Positions 34,354 to 44,173 of a DNA stretch of 64,000 nucleotides are shown here, one piece after another. This stretch comes from an uncultured Bryobacteraceae bacterium (GTDB taxonomy: Bacteria; Acidobacteriota; Terriglobia; Bryobacterales; Bryobacteraceae): the NCBI GenBank assembly GCA_937920635.1, contig CAKZUE010000006.1, positions 62,001-126,000 of the forward strand. Direction: 5' to 3'. How positions within the stretch are numbered: position 1 is the first letter of the stretch; each line of letters starts with the position of its first letter. The notes under the pieces were generated by a model that had not been told where the DNA came from, did not search any database, and saw only the letters and a program-made list of their open reading frames with translations. Both the position numbers and the translations under genes were made by a program.

Positions 34354-36459
34354 TCAGGGGCGCATGCCCGGTGACAGCCGCCGCGGCGCGGGAGATTCGA
34401 AGCACGAGCCGGGCCGGATCTGCACATCCAGCGTGCCACTCCGGAGGCGGACTTCCACCCGGTTCGGACGGCCGGGGTGGAATTCCCCATCCACCACGGC
34501 ATTGCCAACCCGGTAACCGCGCAGGATGACTGGCGGCGCGCCGCAGGGAAGCTGCGGCGCCACATGGAGCTGCGACGCCATCGCATCGGGCTCCAGCCCC
34601 AGCAACCCGGCAAAGACGGGGTGGATCAGCGCCACCGAGCTGAACAACTGATGCGGCACGGCCCGCGGTCCCGGCGCCAGGCGGTCTCCGCTGAAGTATT
34701 CGGCCAGGAAGCCCGCCCCGGCGAGCCCCGCAGCCTGCCGCATTCCGTCGAGCGCCGCCAGCGCCGCCGCCGGCTGCCCGTGCCGGAACAGCGCCACCAA
34801 CACCTGCGAGGTCACAAACGGCCAGACGCTGCCGTCGTTGTAGCCGAGCGGGTTGTAATACGGGCTGTCGGTGGCGAACAGGCGCGCGCCCCACGGGGTC
34901 ATCAGCATCGGCGAAGCCATGGACGCGGCCGCGCGGCGAGCCAGGTCCGGTTCGATCCCTCCCTCGGCCAGCAGCATGCCCTGCCAGGCGGAGTTGGCTT
35001 CGTAACGCGTGCCGTCGCGCAATTCGGCAAAGGCGAACACGTCCTTGCCCGGCACGAACCATCTCTCCACCGCTTTCCGCGCCGCCGCCAGCAGCGTTTC
35101 CGCCTCCCGCGCCTCCGCCTCCGCACCCTTCCAGCGCGCGATGCGCGCCCACCCGCGCAGCCCGGCCAGCCACACGCCTTGCAGGTACACATCGCGGGCG
35201 ACCCTGCCGCTGAGCGCGCCCGTCTCCACCGCCGCCGCGCCGCCCTTCAGATTGGAAAGCAGCCCGTCCTCGTCGCGCATGGTGAGCGCATAGCGCCAGG
35301 CGCGCTCCAGTTGCGGCCAGCGCTGCTCGATCCACTGCCGGTCGCCCGTCTGCCGCACGTACAGCTCCGCCGTGTGCAGAAACAGCGGCGTGGTGTCGGC
35401 GTGGTAAAAGCCGTAGGGATAGCTCGGCCAATCGAGCAATGCCGCCGACTGCGTCCACTCGTGCATGATCTTGCCGTCGGCGCGCTGCCGATCGAGCAGA
35501 AAATCCAGCGCCGCCCGCGCCCCGGTGAAATCGCCGTAGTCGAGCATCGCCCAGACGCTGATCATCGTGTCGCCGCCGAAATACCAGCCGAAGCCCGGCC
35601 GCTGGCTGGCTCCCGACGGCGCCCAGCCCGCCACCAGCCCGCAGCCCACGCCCTCGTTGCACGCCCAGCCACGTTCGATCGCCGCACGCGCCCAGTCGTA
35701 GGCGTCCGAAAAGGCCCCCCACCGCAGCTCTGCTGTTTTTGCGAAAAAGGCGCGGAAATGCGCCTCCGCTTCTTGCAGAATGCGCTCCGGCGCCTGGATC
35801 GCTTCGTCGTAGTCTTTGCGGGATGCAGCGAACAGGATGGGCACGGCGCCGGATGCTTCCACATCAAATTCGATTGACACCGTGCGCTCGGGAAGCTGGT
35901 GGCCCACCTGCTCGCTGATGCGGCGGAATGCCGGCGATCCGAGCACCGGGCGGAAGCGGCGCTGCCCCTCGGTGAACGTCAGCACGCCGGACTTCGCGTC
36001 CCACGACGTCGACTGCCCGCCGAAGGACGCGGGCCACATCGGCTGCATCTCGGGGATGAACGTGGCGCGGAAGCGCAGCGGGCGCGACGTTTCGATGTCG
36101 AGAAGCACCGCCGCCACCGGCTTGTCCGGCGACGCGGTCCAGGTCTGGCGCACGGTGAATGCCGGATGCACATGGACAAGCGTCACCGCATGCGGGCGGA
36201 TGATCGCCGTCTCGGCCAGCTCGCTAAGCGGCAGAGGATCGAGCGCCTGATCGACGTAAACCGAAAGCCGGAAGCCGCGTCCCAGCTTGATGGGAAAGAT
36301 CCATGCCTCCAGTTGGCCGTCTTCAGAGCCGAGCAGCGCCGCGCGGCGGCCGTTGGCCGCGATGTACTTGCCGGGTTGCGCGGTTTTTTCGATCAGAGGC
36401 TGGGCGCAGGCGCCGGCAGCCAGCAACAGGACCGCGTAACGAAAGCGCATAGATCGCAT
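34354..36459 (-). CDS. Secreted (alpha/alpha)6-barrel glycosidase, debranching/glucoamylase-like
   Basis: 701 residues. The signal sequence ends near GACAQ; the cysteine could be a lipobox, though its context is poor. A beta-sandwich domain of about 25-230 precedes an (alpha/alpha)6 barrel of about 235-600, with FGWYFGGDTMISVWAMLDYG, KIMHEWTQSA, and NPLGYNDGSVWPFVTSQV. These are motifs of amylo-alpha-1,6-glucosidase or GDE_C-type enzymes; the Asp in GGDT and the Glu in HEWT are candidate catalytic acids. A short beta tail follows. The substrate is likely an alpha-glucan or related oligosaccharide, which fits glgC nearby, but rhamnosidase-like families share the fold. The ATG at 36450 is an alternative start. 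It diverges from the czcC-like gene with only 37 bp between. Confidence 0.78.
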   Translation of the reverse strand: MRSMRFRYAVLLLAAGACAQPLIEKTAQPGKYIAANGRRAALLGSEDGQLEAWIFPIKLGRGFRLSVYVDQALDPLPLSELAETAIIRPHAVTLVHVHPAFTVRQTWTASPDKPVAAVLLDIETSRPLRFRATFIPEMQPMWPASFGGQSTSWDAKSGVLTFTEGQRRFRPVLGSPAFRRISEQVGHQLPERTVSIEFDVEASGAVPILFAASRKDYDEAIQAPERILQEAEAHFRAFFAKTAELRWGAFSDAYDWARAAIERGWACNEGVGCGLVAGWAPSGASQRPGFGWYFGGDTMISVWAMLDYGDFTGARAALDFLLDRQRADGKIMHEWTQSAALLDWPSYPYGFYHADTTPLFLHTAELYVRQTGDRQWIEQRWPQLERAWRYALTMRDEDGLLSNLKGGAAAVETGALSGRVARDVYLQGVWLAGLRGWARIARWKGAEAEAREAETLLAAARKAVERWFVPGKDVFAFAELRDGTRYEANSAWQGMLLAEGGIEPDLARRAAASMASPMLMTPWGARLFATDSPYYNPLGYNDGSVWPFVTSQVLVALFRHGQPAAALAALDGMRQAAGLAGAGFLAEYFSGDRLAPGPRAVPHQLFSSVALIHPVFAGLLGLEPDAMASQLHVAPQLPCGAPPVILRGYRVGNAVVDGEFHPGRPNRVEVRLRSGTLDVQIRPGSCFESPAPRRLSPGMRP

Positions 36460-36496
36460 CCATGAATTGTTAATCTAGGTCTTTCGAGATCTTCTC

Positions 36497-37714
36497 ATGA
36501 AACGCCTGCTGGCGATTTTCTTCTGCGCGCTCTCCGCCGGCGCGCAGGAAATGCTCACCCTGGACGCGGCGGTCAAAAGCGCTCTGGAGTCGCATCCCCT
36601 TCTGGCGGAGGGACGGCAGCGGGTGGAAAGCGCGCGCGGGCAGCTCCGCCAGGCGCCGCTCACGTTCAATCCGAAGCTGATCCTCCAGGCGGAGAACTAC
36701 AGAAACTGGGGTTCGCGTCCCATCCAGTTGGGCCGGGAAACGGACGACTTCGCCTATCTCCAGCAGACGTTTGAAACCGCGGGCAAGCGCGGCAAGCGGG
36801 CCGAGCTGGCCTCGCGCGGACTGCGCGCGGCCGAGCTCGAGCTGGACGTGCTCCGGCGCAACGTCGCCCGCGATGTGTCGCTGGCCTACTGGGCGGCGCT
36901 GGGCGCCCGGAAAATGCATGAATTATTGCTGGAAAGCGTCCGGAATTTCCAGAAAATCGTCGAATATCATGAAATCCGGGTGCGCGAAGGCGCGATGGCG
37001 GAAAACGACCTGCTGCGCGTGCGGCTGGAGCTCGGCCGGATCGAGCTGGCGGCCAACAACGCAGCGCTGGACGCCGCCAAAGCGCGCATCGAACTGTTCC
37101 GCGCGATGGGGCGCACGGATTTTCCGGAGGTGAGATTCGCAGAACCGCTCCAGCCCGGCGTGGACCAGCCTCTGCCGTGGAACGAAGACGAGGCTCTGGC
37201 CCGGCGGCCGGAAGCGCTGTTGGCGCGACAGCGGGTGGAGCAGGCGCGCGCGGATCTGGTGTTGCAACAGGCCAACGCGCGGCCGAACTTCGACGCGCTG
37301 TTCGGCTACAAGCGCTCCATGGGCGAGAACACGCTGATCGCCGGGCTGCAATGGGACCTGCCCGTGCTGAACCGCAACCAGGGAAACATCCAGAGCGCTA
37401 CGGCCGGCATCAAGGCGGCCGAGGCGAACCTCGCCGCCACCGAAGCCATCATCCGGGCGGAGGTGCAGGCGGCGGCGGCCGAATATCAGACGCGGCGCCG
37501 CCAGATCCGCGACCTCGTCGGGCGGCTGGTGGAAGGCGCGGGCGAAACCGCGAAAGTGGCGCAGGCGGCCTACCGCCTGGGCGGCGCGGACCTGCTGCGG
37601 CTGCTGGACGCCGAGCGGCTCCGCATCGAAATCGAGCTTGTGAACTACCGCGCGTGGATGGAATACCGGCAGAGCCAGGAAGTGCTTGCTTACGCGCTGG
37701 GGGTGAAGCCATGA
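36497..37714 (+). CDS. TolC-family outer-membrane efflux protein, CzcC-like
   Basis: 405 residues with a signal peptide (LLAIFFCALSAGAQ). It has two copies of the OEP helical-hairpin pattern (LTLDAAVKSALESHPLLAEG near 21-40, then PLPWNEDEALARRPEALLAR near 230-249) and long coiled-coil helices. It forms the trimeric outer-membrane channel for the RND pump encoded next. Its TGA overlaps the ATG of the adaptor gene (ATGA). Order and coupling are those of czcCBA heavy-metal operons. Confidence 0.93.
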   Translation: MKRLLAIFFCALSAGAQEMLTLDAAVKSALESHPLLAEGRQRVESARGQLRQAPLTFNPKLILQAENYRNWGSRPIQLGRETDDFAYLQQTFETAGKRGKRAELASRGLRAAELELDVLRRNVARDVSLAYWAALGARKMHELLLESVRNFQKIVEYHEIRVREGAMAENDLLRVRLELGRIELAANNAALDAAKARIELFRAMGRTDFPEVRFAEPLQPGVDQPLPWNEDEALARRPEALLARQRVEQARADLVLQQANARPNFDALFGYKRSMGENTLIAGLQWDLPVLNRNQGNIQSATAGIKAAEANLAATEAIIRAEVQAAAAEYQTRRRQIRDLVGRLVEGAGETAKVAQAAYRLGGADLLRLLDAERLRIEIELVNYRAWMEYRQSQEVLAYALGVKP

Positions 37715-38919
37715 ACCGATATGCCGCGGCGCTGGCGGCGACATTGCTTTTGGCAGCCTGTCAGAAAGAAGCGCCGAAACAGGCGCCGGCCGCGGAGGCG
37801 CAGGCCGCGCCGCGCGCCGTCGAGCTCGATCAGGCGGCTCTCGGCCAGGCGGGGCTCCGCGTCGAACCCGCGGAGGAGCAGGCCGTGCCCGTGACCGTGC
37901 GCGCCAACGGGCGCCTGTCGGCCAACGAAGAGCAGACCTGGCGCGTTGGCGCCATCACCGACGGACGCATCATGAAGGTGCTGGTTCGCGTCGGCGACCG
38001 GGTGGAAAAGGGACAGGTGCTGGCCCGCATGTTCAGCCACGACGTGCACGAGTCGCGGGCCCTGTACCGCCGCGCCGTGGCCGAGTACAACCGCCTGCAA
38101 TCGAATCTCGCTTACGCCCGCCGCCAGCGGGACCGCATGCAGCGCCTTTTGGAGATGAAGGCTGCCAGCCAGGAGCAGCTCGACACGGCCGACAATGAGC
38201 TGCGCAACGCCGAAACGGCGCTCCGCGCGGCCGAGATCGAAATGAACCGCACGCGCGAGCACCTGGTCGAGTTTCTCGAAATCCCTGCCGAGAGCACCGG
38301 GCGCCATGAACCGGGCGGGGCCGCGCTCTCCGACGACGATCTGATCCCCATCCGGGCACCTGCCGCCGGAACTGTCATCAGCCGGCTGGTGACGGCCGGC
38401 GCGGTGGTGCAGTCTTCGGGGGAAATGTTCGTCATCAGCGATCTGTCTTCGATCTGGGTGATCGCCAACGTGCAGGAGGAGTTCCTCTCGCGCGTCCGCC
38501 CGCGCATGGCGGCGGCTGTCACCGTGCAGGCGTATCCGGACCGCCGCTTCACGGGCCGCGTCATCCGCGTGGACGAGAAGCTCGATCCGGAGACCCGCAC
38601 CGTGCAGGCCATTGTCGAGATCGACAACCGCGCCGGGCTGCTGAAGCCCGAGATGTACGCGGTGGTGGAGCTGGAAGCCGGCTCGAGCGAACGCGGGCTC
38701 TTCATCGCGCAGACCGCCATCCAGGATCTCAACGGGCAGCCTTCCGTTTTTGTCGAAACGCGCCCCGGGCGCTTCGAGCCGCGCTCCGTGGAGACCGGAC
38801 GCGCGCTGGACCGCCTGGTGGAGATCCGCCGCGGGCTGAAAGCCGGCGAGCGCGTCGTCACCGAGGGCAGCTTCGTGCTCAAATCGCATCTGCTGAAGTC
38901 GACGCTCTCCGAGGAATAG
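37711..38919 (+). CDS. RND efflux periplasmic adaptor lipoprotein, CzcB-like
   Basis: 402 residues; lipobox LLLAAC with C17. The membrane-fusion protein order is visible: a beta-barrel strand and lipoyl half-motif (GRIMKVLVRVGDRVEKGQVL), a coiled-coil hairpin 110-190 (RALYRRAVAEYNRLQSNL), the second lipoyl half (IRAPAAGTVISRLVTAGAVV) and a barrel (VIRVDEKLDPETRTVQAIVE). It bridges the inner-membrane pump and the outer-membrane channel. No N-terminal His-rich metal-binding extension is seen. It starts within the last codon of the TolC-family gene and ends three bases before the pump gene. Confidence 0.93.
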   Translation: MNRYAAALAATLLLAACQKEAPKQAPAAEAQAAPRAVELDQAALGQAGLRVEPAEEQAVPVTVRANGRLSANEEQTWRVGAITDGRIMKVLVRVGDRVEKGQVLARMFSHDVHESRALYRRAVAEYNRLQSNLAYARRQRDRMQRLLEMKAASQEQLDTADNELRNAETALRAAEIEMNRTREHLVEFLEIPAESTGRHEPGGAALSDDDLIPIRAPAAGTVISRLVTAGAVVQSSGEMFVISDLSSIWVIANVQEEFLSRVRPRMAAAVTVQAYPDRRFTGRVIRVDEKLDPETRTVQAIVEIDNRAGLLKPEMYAVVELEAGSSERGLFIAQTAIQDLNGQPSVFVETRPGRFEPRSVETGRALDRLVEIRRGLKAGERVVTEGSFVLKSHLLKSTLSEE

Positions 38920-38922
38920 CCG

Positions 38923-41900
38923 ATGTTGCAGCGGATCATCGACTTTCATCTGCGCAACCGCTGGCTGGTGCTGCTCGGCGTGCTGCTGATCGCGGCGTTC
39001 GGCGTGTGGGTGATGCTCAACATCCCGGTCGACGCCTTCCCGGACCTGACCAACAACCAGGTGGTCGTGGTGACCGAGTGCCCGGCGATGGCGCCCAGCG
39101 AGGTGGAGCAGCTGGTCACGTTCCCGATTGAAAGCGCGCTGATGGGCATTCCGCGCACGCAGGGCATCCGGTCGATCTCGAAGCTCGGCCTGTCCATGGT
39201 GACGCTGATCTTCGACGACGACGTGAACACCTGGTTCGCGCGGCAGCTTGTCAATGAGCGCTTGCAGGAGGTGCGCGGGCGGCTGCCGCAAGGGCTGGAT
39301 CCGGTGCTCGGCCCGATGGCCACCGCCTTCGGCGAGGTCTACCAGTACACGGTGGAAGGCGAAGGGTACTCGGCCATGGATCTGAAGACGATCCACGACT
39401 GGCAGATCCGTTTCGCGCTGCGCACCGTGCCCGGCGTGAATGAAGTGAACAGTTGGGGCGGCGAGACGAAGCAATACGCGGTCGTGGTCGACCCGGTGAA
39501 GCTCCAGCGCTACGGACTCGACCTGCGCACGGTCTTCGAGCGCGTGCGCGACAACAACACGAATTTCGGCGGCGGCTTCATCGAGCACGCGATGGAACAG
39601 TACACCGTGCGCGGGCTGGGCCGCGTGGAGAGCATCGGCGACCTGGAGCGGATCGTCGTGCTGGCGCGCGCCGGAACGCCCGTGCTGCTGCGCGACGTGG
39701 CCGAGATCCGGCTGATGGCGATGCCGCGCCAGGGCGCCACGCTGCGCGACGGCAAGGGCGAGATGGTGAGCGGCATGGCCATCATGCTGAAGGGCGAGAA
39801 CGGGCGGCGCGTGATCGAGCGGGTGAAGGCGAAGCTGGCTTCCATCCGCCTGCCCGAGGGCGTCCGCGTGGTGCCTTTCTACGACCAGAGCATGGTCATC
39901 GACGGCACCATCCGCACGGTGGCGCGGGCGCTGCTGGAAGGCGGCGGGCTGGTGATCCTGATTCTGGTGCTGTTCCTGGGCAACCTGAGGGCGGCGCTGA
40001 TCGTGGCGGCGGTGATCCCGCTGTCGATGCTGTTCGGCTTCATGGGCATGGCCGTTTTCGGCGTCACCGCGAACCTGATGAGCCTCGGCGCCATCGACTT
40101 CGGCATGATCGTCGACGGCTCGGTGGTGATGATGGAGAACGCCGTGCGGCGGCTGCGGCGCAGCGATTGCAGCGAAGACCGCGAGAAGTGCCTGGAGCGC
40201 ATCCGCGTGGCGGCGCACGAAGTGGCGCGGCCCATCCTGTTCGCGGTGGCCATCATCGTCGCGGTCTACATGCCGGTCTTTTTCCTGGAGGGGCTGGAAG
40301 GGCGCATGTTCCGGCCGATGGCGATCACGGTGTGCTCGGCGCTGCTGGGGAGCCTGATCCTGGCCCTGACGGTGGTGCCGGCGGCGGCTTCCGTGCATCT
40401 GCGCCCCGGAATGAAGACGTATTCGGAGCGATGGATGGAGTGGCTGCGGGTGCGCTACCTCGCCCTGCTGGAGCGGGCGCTGCGGCGACGCCTGTGGCTG
40501 GTGGGGGCCAGCGTCGCCTTGCTGGCGGCGGCTGTGGCGAGCGTGTTTTTCATCGGCACCGAATTCATCGCGCGGCTCGACGAAGGCTCGATTCTCATCG
40601 AAACCCGCAAGATGCCCGGCATCTCGCTCACCGACTCCGTGCAGATCAGCAACCGCGTGGAGAAGATTATCCTCACGTTTCCAGAAGTCACAGGCGTGGT
40701 CACGCGCATCGGGCGCCCCGACGTGGCGACGGAGGCCATGGGCATCAATCAGGGCGACGTCTACGTGCTGCTGAAGCCGCGGGAGCAGTGGACGCGGTTC
40801 CGCAGGAAGGAGGAGCTGATCGAGGCGCTGGCCCAGGCGCTGGAAGTCGTCCCCGGCGTCAGCTACAACTTCACGCAGCCCATGGCCATGCGGCTCGACG
40901 AGACCATCTCCGGCATCAAGGCCGATGTGGCCGTGAAGATCTTCGGCGAGGATCCGCGCGTGCTGGAGCAACTGGCAGAACGCGCGCTGCGCGTCATCTC
41001 CGCCGTTCCGGGCGCGGCTGACGAGCAGATGGAGATCGTCTCCGGCGTGGCTGAGTTGCGCATCGAGATCGGCCGCGAGGCGCTGGCCCGCTACGGCCTC
41101 AACGTGAGCGACGTGCAGGACATGATGGACGCCGCCATCGGCGGGCGCACGGTGAGCGAACTGATTGAGGGGCAGCGCCGCTTCGCCATCGTCGTGCGCC
41201 TGCCGGAGAGCTACCGCGCCAACGACGAGGCCATCCGGGGGCTGATTCTGAACGCGCCGGGAGGCGAACGCGTCCGCCTCGGGCAGGTGGCGCGGGTGTC
41301 GATGGCGCGCGGCCCGGAGGTGATCTCCCGCGAAAACGGCCAGCGCCGCATCGTGGTGCAGTGCAACGTGCGCGGGCGCGACCTGGGCAGCTTCGTGGCG
41401 GAAGCCGAGCGGCGGCTGGACGAGTCGCTCCGCCTGCCCGCGGGCTATTCGATCGACTGGGGCGGCCAGTTCGAGAACCAGCGCCGCGCCATGCGCCGCC
41501 TGATGATCGTCGTGCCGGCGTCGATCCTGATCATCTTCGGCCTGCTGTTCTTCACCTTCTCCAGCGCGCGCCAGGCGCTGCTGATTCTGACCAACGTGCC
41601 CTTCGCTTTCATCGGCGGCATCGCCGCGCTGTGGGTGCGCGGCCTGAACCTGAACATCTCGGCGGCCATCGGCTTCATCGCGCTGTTCGGCGTGGCGGTG
41701 CTGAACGGCATCGTGCTGGTGAGCTCCATCAACCGCTTGCGGCAGTTCGGCCTGCCGATGGAGCAGGCGCTGCTCACCGGCGCCGGCATCCGCCTGCGCC
41801 CCGTGCTGATGACGGCGCTGGTGGCGAGCTTCGGCTTTCTGCCGATGGCGCTGGCCACCACCACGGGCGCCGAAGTCCAGCGCCCGCTGGCGTCGGTCGT

Positions 41901-42045
41901 CATCGGCGGCCTGGGTTCGTCCACGTTCCTGACGCTGTTCCTGCTGCCGCTGATGTATCCGTGGTTTTCTCCGAAGCCCGCCGAGCTGCCCGTTCCGTAC
42001 GACAGCGACCAGCTCGCCCAGGCCATCGAGCACGAGATCGAGTAG
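38923..42045 (+). CDS. Heavy-metal efflux RND pump, CzcA family
   Basis: 1040 residues, normal for HME-RND proteins, with about 12 membrane helices and two periplasmic loops. The proton-relay helix IV reads SLGAIDFGMIVDGSVVMMEN, with the D..G..VD....E pattern of the CzcA (divalent cation) rather than the CusA (monovalent) branch. N-terminal PVDAFPDLTNNQVVVVTECP is typical of the family. It exports Zn, Co, Cd or Ni by proton antiport; the exact ion is not readable. It is convergent with the REC-XRE regulator gene, 11 bp between stops, and no metal-responsive regulator adjoins. Confidence 0.95.
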   Translation: MLQRIIDFHLRNRWLVLLGVLLIAAFGVWVMLNIPVDAFPDLTNNQVVVVTECPAMAPSEVEQLVTFPIESALMGIPRTQGIRSISKLGLSMVTLIFDDDVNTWFARQLVNERLQEVRGRLPQGLDPVLGPMATAFGEVYQYTVEGEGYSAMDLKTIHDWQIRFALRTVPGVNEVNSWGGETKQYAVVVDPVKLQRYGLDLRTVFERVRDNNTNFGGGFIEHAMEQYTVRGLGRVESIGDLERIVVLARAGTPVLLRDVAEIRLMAMPRQGATLRDGKGEMVSGMAIMLKGENGRRVIERVKAKLASIRLPEGVRVVPFYDQSMVIDGTIRTVARALLEGGGLVILILVLFLGNLRAALIVAAVIPLSMLFGFMGMAVFGVTANLMSLGAIDFGMIVDGSVVMMENAVRRLRRSDCSEDREKCLERIRVAAHEVARPILFAVAIIVAVYMPVFFLEGLEGRMFRPMAITVCSALLGSLILALTVVPAAASVHLRPGMKTYSERWMEWLRVRYLALLERALRRRLWLVGASVALLAAAVASVFFIGTEFIARLDEGSILIETRKMPGISLTDSVQISNRVEKIILTFPEVTGVVTRIGRPDVATEAMGINQGDVYVLLKPREQWTRFRRKEELIEALAQALEVVPGVSYNFTQPMAMRLDETISGIKADVAVKIFGEDPRVLEQLAERALRVISAVPGAADEQMEIVSGVAELRIEIGREALARYGLNVSDVQDMMDAAIGGRTVSELIEGQRRFAIVVRLPESYRANDEAIRGLILNAPGGERVRLGQVARVSMARGPEVISRENGQRRIVVQCNVRGRDLGSFVAEAERRLDESLRLPAGYSIDWGGQFENQRRAMRRLMIVVPASILIIFGLLFFTFSSARQALLILTNVPFAFIGGIAALWVRGLNLNISAAIGFIALFGVAVLNGIVLVSSINRLRQFGLPMEQALLTGAGIRLRPVLMTALVASFGFLPMALATTTGAEVQRPLASVVIGGLGSSTFLTLFLLPLMYPWFSPKPAELPVPYDSDQLAQAIEHEIE

Positions 42046-42056
42046 GCCCGCGCGGC

Positions 42057-42686
42057 TCAGAACTCGATGGAAGCGAGAATCTGGCTCGGCTTGAGCCCGA
42101 AGGCGCGCGAGATCGCCAGCAGGCTTTCCATGGAGGGCAGGTTCGCGCCGCGCTCGATCGAGCTGATCTGGCTGACGCTGAGCCGCGTGGCCGCGGCCAG
42201 CTCTTTCAGCGACCAGCCGCGCTCGGCGCGCAGCACGCGGATGCGCTGACCCAGCTTTTCGCGCAGCCGGCCGGTGAGCGCGCGCCCCAGCCCGTAGCGT
42301 TCGGCCGCGTTGGCCAGCACCTGGCGGAGCTGGTTCAGCGTGAACGGCTTGGCCAGGTAGTCGAAAACGTTCTTCTTGAACGTGGCCCGCATGTCTTCGA
42401 GCGAGGGATATCCGGTGACGATGATCACGCACAGCTCCGGCCAGCGCTGCATCAGCTTTTCGAGCACCTCCTCGCCGTGCGTGCGGCCCATCTTCATGTC
42501 GAGCAGGACAATTTCGGGGCGCCGCTCTTCGGCCGCCTCGAACAACTCTTCGGCCCGCTGGAAGACGCGCACCGCGTAATGGCCCTCGTCCGACAGCAGA
42601 TCTTCGATGTAGGTGAGGAAGTCGCGGTCGTCGTCGAGCACGGCGACGTCGATCAATTCCTGTTCCGGCTGCGGGTCGGTCGTCAT
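42057..42686 (-). CDS. Response regulator with receiver domain fused to XRE-type HTH
   Basis: 209 residues. The receiver domain (10-130) has DDD at 18-20, D63 (IVLLDMKMGRTH) and K113 (YLAKPF). The output domain (148-202) is a Cro/C1-type HTH: LGQRIRVLRAERGWSLKELA, then SQISSIERGANLPS. XRE-type outputs are rare among response regulators, which usually use OmpR, LuxR or Fis domains. Its ATG overlaps the kinase TGA (ATGA), so the two form a pair. Divergence from the act-cox operon suggests control of aerobic respiration; this is an inference. Confidence 0.92.
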   Translation of the reverse strand: MTTDPQPEQELIDVAVLDDDRDFLTYIEDLLSDEGHYAVRVFQRAEELFEAAEERRPEIVLLDMKMGRTHGEEVLEKLMQRWPELCVIIVTGYPSLEDMRATFKKNVFDYLAKPFTLNQLRQVLANAAERYGLGRALTGRLREKLGQRIRVLRAERGWSLKELAAATRLSVSQISSIERGANLPSMESLLAISRAFGLKPSQILASIEF

Positions 42687-44158
42687 GGCTTTTCACCTTC
42701 CTGCGGAGCGGGCAGCACCACCTCGAGCGCCGCGCCGCCCTGCTCTCTGTTGTATGCGCGGATCCGCCCTCCGTGCTGATGCACGATGCCCTGCGCCACC
42801 GTGAGGCCCAGCCCCGTCCCCTGCGCGTCCAGGCGGTCGCTGACGAAGGCGTCGAACACCTCCGGCAGGATCTCCGGCGGAATTCCGGGGCCGTTGTCCT
42901 CCACGGTGATGCGCACGGCGGGACTGCCGTCCAGCCGCGCCTCTTCGGCCCGGACCGTGATCTCGCCCCGGCCCGCCGGCACGGCGATCAACGCGTTTCT
43001 TAACAGGTTCACAAATACCTGCACCAGCCGCCCGGAGTTGCCGCAGACGCGCGTCTCCGCGGAGACCTCCACGCGCAGCGCCACCTCGCCCGCCTTCTCG
43101 TCGATCGCCACAAGCTGCCATGCCTCGTCGATCAGAGGCCGCAGTTCCAGCGGTTCCATCGCCTCCCGGCGCAGCCGCGCGAAATCGAGCAGCGAAGCGC
43201 TGATCCGCCGCAGCCGGTCGGTGACGCGCTTCATCCTTTCCAGGCGCGCCTGCATCGCCTCATCGCAACTTTTCTCCAGCAGCTTCTCGATCGAGCCGTG
43301 CAGCACCGCCAGCGGCGTGTTCATCTCATGGGCGACGCTGGCGCTCAACATGCCAAGGCTCACCAGCCGGTCCTGCGCCTCCAGGTTCCGACGGGCCTGT
43401 TCCAGCTCGTCTTCGCGGCGCCGCAGCGCGCGCACCGTGTCATTGTGCGAGCGCAGGATCAGCCCGATCTCGTCTCCCGGGATGAAGGCTTCGTCAATGA
43501 TCTCCGCCCTCCGGTCGCCGCGCCGCGTGGCGGCATCGGCTTCCAGCAGCAGCCGCAGCGGCTGATAGACGTAGCGGGGCAGGACGAACAGCTCGAGCAC
43601 CAGCACCGCCAGAACGTAGAGCACGCCGAGCGCGGCGAACAACCCCACCTGCACGCCCGCCACCACGCTTTCATAGAACCGCACCGGCAGTGTCAGACGG
43701 TAATAGCGCTGCGTGCCGGGGATCAGTTTATAGACATGCTCGCCAGGCGCGCGCCAGACGCGCCCCGGATACTGCCGCATCCACTGTTGCGCCGCTTCGG
43801 GCAGCCCGAACTCCGCCGCCGTGCCCTGGCGCAGTTCGTAAGCGCGCAGCGCCATCTCATCGCCGGTCTCGGGCAGAAGGGCCGAGAAGGCGTTGAGGAT
43901 CAGCGTCATCTCGCGCTCCTGCGCCTGCCGCAGACGCCCCTCGACAACGTCGATCACGGTGAAATATACTGCACAGGCCAGGAGAAGGAAGAAGCTGTTG
44001 TGCAGCACCATCAGCTTCGGCCGGACTCTCAGGTCGCCGAACCTCCGGCTGACGCCTTTCAGCGGCCGCGCTTCCATCAGCCGCGCGGGCAGCCCCGGCG
44101 CCGCTCCAATCGGCTGCGTCCTTTCCGGCGGCGGAAGCATCTCATTATTGCCGGACAA
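42683..44158 (-). CDS. Sensor histidine kinase, partner of the REC-XRE regulator
   Basis: 491 residues from a TTG with AGGAG eight bases upstream; the ATG at 44140 is the alternative. Membrane helix 51-70, a small periplasmic domain about 75-160, helix 168-193, HAMP 195-245, coiled coil, HisKA with H277 (LSASVAHEMNTPLAV), and HATPase (NLLRNALIAVPAG, VEDNGPGIPPE, GTGLGLTVAQ). The periplasmic domain has no cysteines or hemes, so the signal is unknown. It is transcribed away from the alternative complex III operon with a 138-bp gap that must hold both promoters. Confidence 0.92.
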   Translation of the reverse strand: MSGNNEMLPPPERTQPIGAAPGLPARLMEARPLKGVSRRFGDLRVRPKLMVLHNSFFLLLACAVYFTVIDVVEGRLRQAQEREMTLILNAFSALLPETGDEMALRAYELRQGTAAEFGLPEAAQQWMRQYPGRVWRAPGEHVYKLIPGTQRYYRLTLPVRFYESVVAGVQVGLFAALGVLYVLAVLVLELFVLPRYVYQPLRLLLEADAATRRGDRRAEIIDEAFIPGDEIGLILRSHNDTVRALRRREDELEQARRNLEAQDRLVSLGMLSASVAHEMNTPLAVLHGSIEKLLEKSCDEAMQARLERMKRVTDRLRRISASLLDFARLRREAMEPLELRPLIDEAWQLVAIDEKAGEVALRVEVSAETRVCGNSGRLVQVFVNLLRNALIAVPAGRGEITVRAEEARLDGSPAVRITVEDNGPGIPPEILPEVFDAFVSDRLDAQGTGLGLTVAQGIVHQHGGRIRAYNREQGGAALEVVLPAPQEGEKP

Positions 44159-44173
44159 GAATTCTTGCTCCTA

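Noticed and set aside
37690-42696. 1668-codon minus-strand open frame opposite the czcBA genes
   Set aside because: Composition (His, Arg, Gln-rich) and the clear CzcB and CzcA domains on the plus strand mark it as a codon-bias shadow.
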